Assembly (NCBI GenBank): GCA_033807775.1 | Contig: CM066321.1 | Span: 251,150,422-251,214,421 of the forward strand | Origin: Saussurea involucrata | Taxonomy: Eukaryota; Streptophyta; Magnoliopsida; Asterales; Asteraceae | DNA: 64,000 nucleotides | Reading direction: 5' to 3' | Shown here: positions 55,688-64,000 of the stretch, piece by piece | Position numbering within the stretch: the stretch's first letter is position 1 | Layout: every line of letters begins with the position of its first letter | The notes under the pieces: model-generated | The model's database searches: none | Seen by the model: only the letters and a program-made list of their open reading frames with translations | What the model was told of the DNA's origin: nothing | Made by a program: the position numbers and the translations under genes

Positions 55688-55723
<36 letters not shown>

Positions 55724-56027
55724 CCACCGCTGTCCATACCGTCTGGTGCTTCCGCTCTCATCACCTCTGTTTGCTACGCTGGTGCTTCCACCATCTCTGT
55801 AAGTATATCTTTATATGCTTTCTTACCTGTTGTCATAGTGGTTTAACGGAAACCCAAAAAATCCGCCATACCCCCCTTATTAAGCATATAAAGATATACT
55901 TACAGAGATGGTGGAAGCACCAGCGTAGCAAACAGAGGTGATGAGAGCGGAAGCACCAGACGGTATGGACAGCGGTGGTCCTTTTTTTTTTTTTTTTTTT
56001 TTTTAGTATGGGATATACTATGAAGAT

Positions 56028-56028
<1 letters not shown>
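55666..56028. repeat. Inverted repeat with poly(A) and poly(T) at the viral right end
   Basis: Arms 55666-55820 and 55882-56028 are reverse complements, loop 61 bp. Arm 1 contains the last viral-looking bases (gatcttcatagtatatccc), 31 A residues (55690-55720) and about 100 bp of unknown origin; arm 2 contains the same inverted, with 23 T. The structure could fold into a long hairpin. It is followed at once by (TA)n. Confidence 0.85.

Positions 56029-56029
<1 letters not shown>

Positions 56030-56077
<48 letters not shown>
56030..56077. repeat. (TA)n tract at the right border of the viral block
   Basis: TA dinucleotides following the hairpin; the partner of 46011-46074. 56079-56510 beyond it holds only a short (CAGT)n run near 56325-56345. 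Confidence 0.9.
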
Positions 56078-56080
<3 letters not shown>

Positions 56081-56510
56081 TATGTATGTGGGGATTATGT
56101 GTACGTGTAACACCCTCTTACTAATCACAATGTATTGCGTCTTGATCAATAATAAACCTCAAAGTATTCGGTATAATCAATCACCATAAGCATTGGTCAA
56201 AATCCAAAGATGAAATTATGAGAACAATCTCACAATGGAGTCTAGGCGGCCAAGACGCACTTCTTACCTCTATCTAGTACAAGAGTTCATGCCCCTGATA
56301 TGTATGCAACTAGTGAGCTAATAAGTCAGTCAGTCAGTCAGTCAGTTTACGAGTTCATGTGAGAAATAAACACATACTTAGCATGTAACTCTTTCATACA
56401 CATAACTATCATGATAACATGCTCACAATTTAAATAAACTTTACAAAAATCAGAACTTGTGATCTCATACTTGTTCGTATAATATGGTTCACCAATCTGA
56501 TCCTCGCAGC

Positions 56511-57219
56511 TAGGGTGTTTAAAAAGCCGTTGGACCACTTAAACCGGCCGAACCAAGTCAAATCGGACCTCTTTTAGCGGTTTGAGCGGTCTAGCGGTAA
56601 GGTCTAGTATGAAAAACAGTCAAACCACTTGGTCCGGTGTGGTCTACGGTTTGAACATTTCTTTGAGCAGGTTGGACCGAACCGACCGCCAAATACACAT
56701 GTATTATTTGTATTTATTTTTCATGTTGTAGACTTTACTTTTTCGATGTCCAGTTAAAAAAAGTTCATCAAAGACGTTATGTCTTTTAGTTTTCATTTCT
56801 AAATAGCCAAAATTCCAATATCCGTCAAAATCAAACTCAAATTTTCAAATATCATTCGTCTTGCTCAATATTTGTCCAAAATTCCAACTATTATTGGTGG
56901 ATTTATTTAACTTTTTTCATTTGCTCAACGTCTTTTTAATTTATTTTAGAGATAGACGGTTTTTTATTAATTCAGTATACAATTTTTTAATAGCTCTATA
57001 TCGATGGAAATTTCATTTTAGATATGGATGTCATGTTTTTTTAGTTAAAGCCAATAATAGGTCCAAACTGCCTAAACCGCTCAGACCAGACCGCTTTTTT
57101 GTGGTCCGGTTTGACGGGTTTGGTCATTTGCTGCCAAACCCCTCGGTTTGGAAATTTTCTATACCTCCATAGCAGTTTGGTTTGTGTTTTAAGCCCAAAC
57201 TGAACCGCGAACACCCCTA
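56511..57219. mobile_element. Possible MITE with AGGGTGTT ends
   Basis: Left end tagggtgttt and right end aacacccctA are inverted, and both subterminal regions are rich in 'ccggtt/aaccgg' and 'aaccgc' motifs. No clear target duplication and no ORF worth naming. Confidence 0.4.
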
Positions 57220-57487
57220 CACACAGCTCACATCCATGTACTAAAATGTCGGCATCCCTGTAGTGATTAGTGAACCATATAAACTCTGAAAACCATTTCT
57301 ACTTAAACATGATCATCACCTAATCCTCATGTCGAAATAAATGCTTTAAATAGGATGCTTGTCTGCAACATTTAACCATACACATGCAATGTAAAATCAC
57401 ACTTGTCATGATATTGCTCCTTACTACCTAATATCCCAATAATAATGGCTCATTTTACCAAAAAGTCAACCTAAAGACATTAATTAA

Positions 57488-57770
57488 GGGGCTGTTTGGC
57501 GGTTGCTGAATGGTTTGGTGCAGAATGATTAAGTGGTCAGAATGATTAAGAGGCTTTTATGATATAGTGCAAAATGAAATATGGTTGTTTGGTAATTGTT
57601 TAGAATGAAATTAGGGTGCTGAATGGTTAAGGGAGACCCAAGATGCTAAATCATTCAGAGGATCTTAGAACCATTAAGAGGCAGACTTTTTTTTGCCAAA
57701 CAAGATTCACCTCTGAACGATTCAGAGGTTGCCTCTTAATGGAACTATTAAGAGGTAAGCAAACAGCCCC
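57488..57770. mobile_element. MITE, Tourist/Harbinger-like, copy 2
   Basis: GGGGCTGTTTG at the left and its exact complement at the right; flanks TAA and CAA (a decayed TAA duplication). Homologous to 39758-40026. Non-coding. Confidence 0.65.
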
Positions 57771-58741
57771 CAAGTCTTTTGGCTTATCTCGAATTACTTT
57801 ATGATCCACTTGGGTCAAATGTTGGTCAATCCCAGTCAACTTATGCTACAGAGAGGACTTTTGATACAGAGAGGACTTTGATACAGAGAGGATCAGATAG
57901 TTAACCGGGTGTTTCGCTAACATTTGAAAAAGAATAAAACGAGCTTGAAAGAAGCCCGGAATTTGGAATCGAAAACTGAAAAATAGTCTTCATCGCAACT
58001 TATCCCGCGACTTGAGCCACGTTCTAAGTCACGCGCATGTCATGACTAGCCCCGAACAAATTTCTTTATTTTGTTTATTTGATTATTTTATTTCTTAATT
58101 TGTTTAGGATAATTATTTAGTTAGAGTTATTATTATCAGCTTAGGATTATTATTAGTTTTCACTTATTTATTATCTAATTTAGGTTTTATAGTTGGTTTA
58201 GGATTAGGATTAGACTTGAATTTAATTCATGGTTATCTCATAGTTAGCTTAGACTATAAATAGGTTTATTCTTAGTAGTATTGTCAAGTTATCAACCAAT
58301 AAAAGTTTAGCCTTAAAGAGTTTTCTCTTGAGTTCTCGAGTTTTTCGTTTGTAATTCTCAACCGTTAAAGAGATTTTGACGCTTATGGACCTTCCGCAAA
58401 CCTATGCTTCGGCAACTTGGGTCAAATTGGTCGATAATAGTCAACCTAGGCAAAGTTGGTCAACACTAGTTAAGGCTTGGTCAAACAAGGCCTAGGCAAC
58501 CTCGTGTGTGACCTCCAGCTCCCAATCAAACTCGCGGCTAGCCTCAATGAGAGCCCGTCTGCATCCTCCCTATGCGACTTCAAACACCAGGTCCCATCTC
58601 GCCTTCAACCTGCTCAAGGTAAGCACGCAATATTGGGCTCATCACGACCCAGGTCGCGTTCAGACTCCATGTCATTTGGTTCCATCTGGTCTGCACACAG
58701 CAGTCCAAACGTGGTATATCCTGTTTCTAAACTATATTCTT
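57771..58741. other. Gene-free stretch, possibly including an LTR remnant
   Basis: Three copies of 'acagagaggac' type sequence at 57847-57893. At 58250-58330 a CTATAAATAGG box is followed by CAATAAAAG and pyrimidine-rich sequence, the style of an LTR promoter and R region, but no LTR ends or primer site were found. The ORFs at 58477-58924 show no domain. Confidence 0.3.
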
Positions 58742-59094
58742 AGAGAATCTCCAACAGCTTCTCCAAAATGGAGATTTGGGGGATTTTTTACTCCAACAGA
58801 TTCCCCAAAACCTTCTCCAAATTGGAGAAAGTACGAGAGAGATGATGGAACTCCAAATTTGGAGATATCTCCAAAAATGATTGCATATGAGAGAAAAATG
58901 ACTTTTAATTCAATCTACCAATGAAACTGCTTTAAATTAAATGTTTAGGAGAAAGAAATAATATTTTATGAGTTGTATCGAATATTTTAATAATATAATT
59001 AATTGTGTAATCTTCAAAATCGAGAACTTGTTGAAGATAAAAATGATTTTTTTTTGAAGATTTTGACTTTTTACTTCTCCATTTTGGAGAAGCT
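58742..59094. repeat. Short fold-back sequence
   Basis: 'gcttctccaaaatggag' near 58757 is the complement of 'ctccattttggagaagc' near 59078, with further ctccaa/ttggag words in between. MITE-like; ends not defined. Confidence 0.45.
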
Positions 59095-59335
59095 GCATTT
59101 TATCCACCATAACCTTTACCAAACTCCATTATAAGACTTGGTAGATGCCTTCATATCATGTAAATAATTGTTACTCACATGGTTACTTGATGATTACAAC
59201 ACTTGAGCATAATTAATTAAAGGTTGCAAGATTATACCTTTTGACTTGTTGATGAATGGATCTTCCCAATCTTCTGAAAACCTTCTGCCCTCTCCCTTGC
59301 TCTCTCTGAATTTCGAAAATGCACAATCAGCCAAT

Positions 59336-60408
59336 CAGGCCCGTTCCTGACATTTTATAGGCCCTGGGCGAGATGTAAAAATGGGCTCTCGATACTACGA
59401 TTTTTTTTCAATATATTGTTTATATTATTAAATATAACATTAAATTCAAGAAATACTGATTTATATAAAACGGTTGTTCCTGGTATTCCTAGCACAAGAT
59501 CAATCAAATTATTTCTAAATCAATATTTTCTACCATCATTTTTACATTACATCATCAATCCGTTCCACCATCAAAAGCATCTTATGATATTCCTTTAATA
59601 TATAGATTGAAATCATTTGAGGTCACTAGGTGAACCAATGGGAGTAATATTTTAAGTAAATCAACATAAATCAGTTGAGTTTCCACATGTTATCTGATGC
59701 TAATGGTTTTCATCACCATTTTTTACTTTTAGAGTTGAAACAAACTTTTTAAGAATCACCAGTCTTTATAATCATAAGTCCATGTTGGTTATAGTTTGAG
59801 ATCTTATTCTTGTTTAAGAGATAAGAGAGTAGTTAAGATTAATGCACTTAATATTAGGTAATAAAAAGTCAATAATGTATGAAAAAAGAAGAAGATAGTT
59901 CTGAAATCATAAATATAGATAAAAGTTGGGTCAATTCATATAGTTGGTAATTGTTTTCAAAAGGTAGAAGTTTTCTTAGTTAATACCAAGAAATCTACTA
60001 TATTCTAATACAAAAATAACATTAATGTGGATGGAAGAATCAAAAGAGTATGTGAAAGATGAGTAATGGAGTATATATCAAGATTTATAGGCAAAAATAG
60101 TTAATAATAGAGTAATCTACAATATTAGTACTAGATAGAAAAACTTAGAGAAATAATAAACAATACTATAAAATGAAAGATAAATTAACTTTTAACAAAT
60201 TTATTGTCCAATATAATTAATTAATACATGTTTGGGTCCTTAATATAATGCTAAATTCTTTTTGGGTCCTATTATATACTATTTTTTGTCTTTTTTATTT
60301 ACAATTTTTTAAACACTACTATATAGTATATACCTAACAAATTTGGGCCCCTATTTTCTTTGGGCCCTAGGCGTGCGCCCGGCCCGCCCTCCCCCAAGGA
60401 CGGCACTG
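59336..60408. mobile_element. Non-autonomous hAT-type element (1073 bp)
   Basis: Ends CAGGCCCGTTCCTG and (complement of the right end) CAGTGCCGTCCTTG form imperfect TIRs. A perfect 8-bp duplication CAGCCAAT flanks it (59328-59335 and 60409-60416), the hAT signature. The interior is AT-rich with no transposase. Confidence 0.82.
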
Positions 60409-60900
60409 CAGCCAATGAGAATCACCTAAAACACTAGTATATTAACCGGTTCAAAAAATTCAAACAAGACCAAAAAAATAAAAAATAAAATTCAAACCGC
60501 TAGTACATTGCCCAATCAATGGCTTCCACATGTCAGCTTGAAAATTCGGGGGAAAAAGTAAGCGTTTCAGGTTCCTTAAACTGGTCCTATTAACCGGTTC
60601 TTATGGGCCCCGTGCATAATCCATATCGTTAAAAAAAATTACCTTGACCGATCCTACATAAGTCATAACCAGTCCGTCCCTATCCAGTTACAAATAAGTC
60701 CTACAGCGGTTATGACCGAACCGGTCCCTTGGGCCCATTAAAGGATTCCCACCTCTAGTTAGGGTGCTTGTTGAGAATCAAATTGAAGAACATGAATATA
60801 TAAAGAGTCCTTGGGAGACTTACAAAATCATAGATTTGAGAATTTGCATTTACAAATCTAGTTATTGCAATTTATGGGATGAAAATACCCATAAAACTAT
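60409..60900. other. Gene-free stretch
   Basis: AT-rich with several 'aaccggtt' words; no feature I can support beyond the flanking hAT duplication at its left edge. Confidence 0.4.
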
Positions 60901-61683
60901 GGGAAATTGACGGAAATAGCCAATTCATAAAGTGGTTTTCACATTTTAGCCAATCCACGAAGACGTTTCCTCTAATAGCCAAAGTTTAAGCATATTCCAA
61001 TTTTCTGCCTAAACTCTCATTTTATGCATAAACTTTTGTTACACTTTACACCCTTATAATTAGTTATCTAATTTACTTTGCATCCCTTAATTTTCCATTT
61101 TTCACTTTACACCTTTATCATATTAACTAAAATACATAAAAAATAATTTTCTTTTTTTTAACAAATTACACCGTTATAATCTTCTCGTGATACGTTTAAA
61201 ATGAGCTATATTGAATATTATTTGATATAATTTTATATTATTAAATATTATAAATGTTTACAAATTATTTTTAGTACTTACACTTTCTACCCTTATAGTT
61301 ATCTATTTAATATGTAAGTATAAGGGTATAAAGTGTAAGTATTAAAAACAATCCGTAAGTATTTATAACATTGGGCTCATTTTGAACTTATTTACCAGAC
61401 AATTATAATGGTGTAATTTGTAGATGAATTGTATTTTTTTTAATGTGTTTTAATTAATATACGATTATGTGTGTTGATATAATAAAGATGTAAAATGAAA
61501 AATGGGAAAAAAAAGGGATATAAAGTAAATTAGATAACTAGTTAAAAGGGTGCAGAGTGTAACAAAAGTTTAAGCAGAAATTTGGAATATGCCTAAACTA
61601 TATGACTATTAGGGGAAGCTCCTTCCTGGATTGGCTAAAATGTGAAAACAACTTTATGAATTGGCTATTTCCGTCAATTTCCC
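60901..61683. mobile_element. Fold-back element (783 bp)
   Basis: Long inverted ends: gggaaattgacggaaatagc at the left and its exact complement at the right, followed inward by matching 'ccaattcataaagt' and 'attttagccaatcca' stretches. Interior is AT-rich with 'acacccttataat' and its complement. No ORF. It lies just downstream of the RCC1 gene. Confidence 0.75.
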
Positions 61684-61832
61684 AAAAGCTATTCATTATA
61701 CGGAGATAATGCCCGAAATAGCAATGAGATATGAAATGAAATGATACCCTCAAAAGCTATGGCAAGTGAAGGATCTTCATCATACTTGTAAAGAGAAGAG
61801 TCACGTAAAACATACCAGAAAAAGAAGACAGT

Positions 61833-63104
61833 TTAATGAGCGGTATTTGCCAATGATGATTCAAGATATTCTTCAATCATCTCCTTAATCCTTTGCTTCA
61901 TCATCTTATCTTCGACACCGGCAAGCATATTTCGATAAAACATCTGCAACCGTAATAGCTTACCACGATCACACGATTCCAACATATTCTCCCACTCTTT
62001 GGCAATCTCAAACGTACCCGAATTCCTTAACGAGACCGGTATATCTCTATCTTCTTCAAACGGCTTTCCAAAAATAGAACCATGAAGAATGCTGGCGTAA
62101 CGCTCCATTATATCAAGCTTTGACCGGAGATGATTCATCTCTCGCATCACAGCCGACAATTTCTCGTCAATCTCCGTAGTTTCTTCACCATTCCTTTCCA
62201 CACCGACTTCATTTGCAAGAGCTTCAGGACCCTCTTCGTCTGGTGGGGGCCACACCACAACCTTTGGTGCAAAAAAGTCAACTTCTTGACCATTTCCAAG
62301 AACCCCATTTCTTCCCCTCCCCCAAGACCAAACCTTGTATCCATTCTCTGCAAGAAGAACAGTATGGGCAGCACCACAAGTTACTTGAACCGGTTCAGGA
62401 AATTTCGAGCCACTGATTAAGCGAGGAGTAAGTATATCTCCACCGTCGGTTTCTGTAAAAGTGGCTTCAGGACATAGTCCGAGCCCGTTTTCCATTCCCC
62501 ACGACCAAACATTCCCAGATGCCGCAACCACACTGGTGTGGAATAAACCACAGCCGACCGAAACTAAGCGGGGATTTTCGGGCAGCCCTTGAACCATTTC
62601 CGGGTACAACGAGTTTCTAGTGGTTCCCTGACCGAGCTGCCCGTTATCACCACGACCAAAACTCCAGCATACGCTTTCTAATGCACCACTCTCGGTGTTT
62701 CTAGAAGCGAGTACACAAGTATGGAAGGCTCCACATGCTACTTTATAAGCTGCCCATGGAGACCCGGTGTTGAATTTTTCAACGATTTGTGGATTTGGCC
62801 TCATCTCGGTGTCTCCAAGGCCTAGCTGGCCATGATTATTGTTACCCCAAGTATAGCATACGAGGTCACCACCTTCATGTTTTTCGCCAACGCTGACTAA
62901 TGTTACGATGTGTTCACTACCACATGCCACCTTAACCACAGTGTGACCATGGAAATTCCAAATGGATATTGGAGTAGAGGTTGGGGCAAGTGAAAAGCCC
63001 CCTTCAATAGAGGCTTCTTGTACTGGGCAATCGCCCCATATCCAGAGAGACCCGCGATCGTTGATTGCTACTGACATCATACCTCCGGCTTTCACCGAAA
63101 AAAT
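61833..63104 (-). CDS. RCC1-repeat protein, last exon
   Basis: Single long exon ending in TAA at 61833. The first about 290 residues are RCC1-type beta-propeller repeats (GGMMSVAINDRGSLWIWG, VACGSEHIVTLV, YTWGNNNHGQLGLGD, VACGAFHTCVL, SFGRGDNGQLGQG, VGCGLFHTSVV, VTCGAAHTVLL, SWGRGRNGVLGNG). The C-terminus (about 300-420) is acidic then helical, with a coiled coil (LSAVMREMNHLRSKLDIMERYA). The exon probably starts at 63104, after a minus-strand TTCCCTCCCAG acceptor, in phase 0. Earlier repeats must be in upstream exons outside the window, since a propeller needs about seven. Plant relatives include UVR8-like and other RCC1-family proteins; which one is not decidable here. The only intact host gene segment seen. 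Confidence 0.85.
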   Translation of the reverse strand: MFSVKAGGMMSVAINDRGSLWIWGDCPVQEASIEGGFSLAPTSTPISIWNFHGHTVVKVACGSEHIVTLVSVGEKHEGGDLVCYTWGNNNHGQLGLGDTEMRPNPQIVEKFNTGSPWAAYKVACGAFHTCVLASRNTESGALESVCWSFGRGDNGQLGQGTTRNSLYPEMVQGLPENPRLVSVGCGLFHTSVVAASGNVWSWGMENGLGLCPEATFTETDGGDILTPRLISGSKFPEPVQVTCGAAHTVLLAENGYKVWSWGRGRNGVLGNGQEVDFFAPKVVVWPPPDEEGPEALANEVGVERNGEETTEIDEKLSAVMREMNHLRSKLDIMERYASILHGSIFGKPFEEDRDIPVSLRNSGTFEIAKEWENMLESCDRGKLLRLQMFYRNMLAGVEDKMMKQRIKEMIEEYLESSLANTAH

Positions 63105-63138
63105 CTGGGAGGGAATAAATTAAAGAAAATCACAACTT
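63105..63138 (-). other. 3' end of the intron before the RCC1 exon
   Basis: On the minus strand a pyrimidine-rich TTTATTCCCTCCCAG precedes the exon. The intron continues to the right edge of the window and holds the MITEs listed next. Confidence 0.55.
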
Positions 63139-64000
63139 AGGGTGCATTTGGCACCCAAACAGGATAGGACTAGGCAGGAGTAGGCGCCTGCCAGGACAGC
63201 ACAAGACTGGACAGGACGGAACAGGAGAAGACTAGACAGGACAGAACAAGACAAAACGAATATTCAACATTTGGCAACATAGAATTGGACAAGATAGAAC
63301 AAATAAAATGACCAATTTACCCCTATTGAGTTGTTTATATCTTTTATGTATTTTGATTAAATTATGTAATTTATTAGGTATAATAAAATAAAAAAAATTA
63401 TAACATAATATATCATTAGAAAGTTTTCATCAAGACTATTAAAATGCCATGAAAATAAAAAGTTTATGTAATTTCCAATTTTTATTTTATACATTCTTAT
63501 ATTATCTTTTTATTATCAATATTTAATAAATTACATAAATTAACTAAAATATAAAAATGGTATAAAAATAATATATTTAGGACAAGGGTTGGGTTCCGGT
63601 GAGAAGTGCCAAATTTGGTGAGAAGCGTGAGAAGTGGTTATCAACCATTGGATGAGAAATGGACGAACATTAGGATGAGATGCACCGAGATAACATGCAC
63701 CAGATGCACCAGATCAATTCCCTTTTAAGCTGCAATTCATGGGAGGTATTTGATTAAAATTGATCAACGGCTTAAAAATACTTCACACTTCTCACATGAT
63801 CCCATGCCTTGAGGACAATAAGTGAAAGTTTGAAGAACATAAAATAATATAAATAAAATTTAAGGAATGATGTTTTAGAAGTGAATTATATTTTATTATG
63901 AGGTTGTATTAGTAAAATATAGGTTTGTTCCACCTTGTTCCACTCTGTTCCAACATATCTACCATGTTCCTGTCTGTTCCACATAAAAGTTCTGCCAAAC
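63139..64000. mobile_element. MITE-like element in the RCC1 intron, right end at or beyond the edge
   Basis: Left end 'tagggtgcatttggca' and the last bases 'ctgccaaac' are of inverted type. Left subterminal region is full of GGACAGGAC/GGAACAGGA words and the right one of their complements (gttccactctgttcc). A second element (63586-63808) lies inside it. Confidence 0.5.
63586..63808. mobile_element. Fold-back element related to FB8
   Basis: Starts gggttgggttccggtgagaag and ends cttctcacatgatcccatgcc. GTGAGAAG at 63599, 63618 and 63627 and its complement CTTCTCAC at 63788. Same layout as FB8, where the word is GTGAGACC. Confidence 0.55.

Larger units (their letters stand above)
46075..56028 (+). 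mobile_element. Endogenous pararetrovirus (Caulimoviridae) integration block
   Basis: A rearranged fragment (46075-47612), then a genome-length copy from its tRNA-Met primer site (47613) to about 55690, then a hairpin carrying poly(A) and poly(T) (55666-56028). The whole is flanked on both sides by (TA)n, a known preferred context of several endogenous caulimovirids. Gene order: leader ORF1, ORF2, polyprotein (movement, capsid, fingers, protease, RT, RNase H), viroplasmin-like ORF, intergenic promoter. There is no integrase, as expected. The open long frames imply recent insertion or recent activity of the parent virus. Confidence 0.9.

Noticed and set aside
55690..55720. Poly(A) run read as the tail of a processed host retrogene
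   Set aside because: The run is inside an inverted repeat that also contains viral-side sequence; no host gene precedes it.
58477..58924. Two overlapping ORFs as a possible small gene
   Set aside because: No recognisable domain, no promoter or conserved start, and the right part overlaps a fold-back sequence.

Overview
This is repeat-dense plant nuclear DNA. Tandem and nested Ty1/copia retrotransposons with initiator-tRNA-Met primer sites, MITEs, an endogenous pararetrovirus and an RCC1-repeat gene exon all point to a eudicot. Asteraceae is my guess from the style of the gag proteins; the sequence alone does not prove it.

Left third (1-20218): a nest of minus-strand copia elements of the Sirevirus type (long coiled-coil gag, repeated polypurine tracts). 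From outside in: element B (5' LTR 19524-20218) is interrupted just after gag by element E (5' LTR 15808-16091). E is interrupted inside reverse transcriptase by element A2 (5' LTR 10843-11156). A2 is interrupted just after gag by element A (5' LTR 8218-9064). The other halves of B, E and A2 must lie beyond the left edge. A keeps an intact 1061-aa gag and a broken pol; B, E and A2 are decayed or internally deleted.

Middle (20518-37570): element C, plus strand, is an old relative of A and B with many stops and frameshifts. Its RT is split by element D (27082-35372), a complete minus-strand element with 1348-bp LTRs that differ at one position seen by eye, a perfect 5-bp target duplication and intact gag and pol. 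Each D LTR carries six GGTATACC palindromes in three pairs, 21-22 bp apart and repeating every 96 bp, directly upstream of the TATA box.

37570-46074 has no gene. It holds a degenerate duplication, MITEs and a chain of about eight different fold-back elements, most of them bounded by (TA)n tracts.

46075-56028 is an endogenous caulimovirid. A rearranged, partly inverted fragment is followed by a genome-length copy from its tRNA-Met primer site (47613) through two small leader ORFs without ATG, a 1627-aa polyprotein (movement, capsid, zinc fingers, protease, RT, RNase H) and a 622-aa ORF with a viroplasmin-like domain. It ends in a poly(A)-bearing hairpin, and both sides of the block abut (TA)n tracts.

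Right end (56079-64000): MITEs, a hAT-type element with a perfect 8-bp duplication, fold-backs, and the last exon of a host RCC1-repeat gene on the minus strand, whose upstream intron carries more MITEs. The retroelements and viral copy are independent insertions; only the RCC1 exon looks like a host gene.
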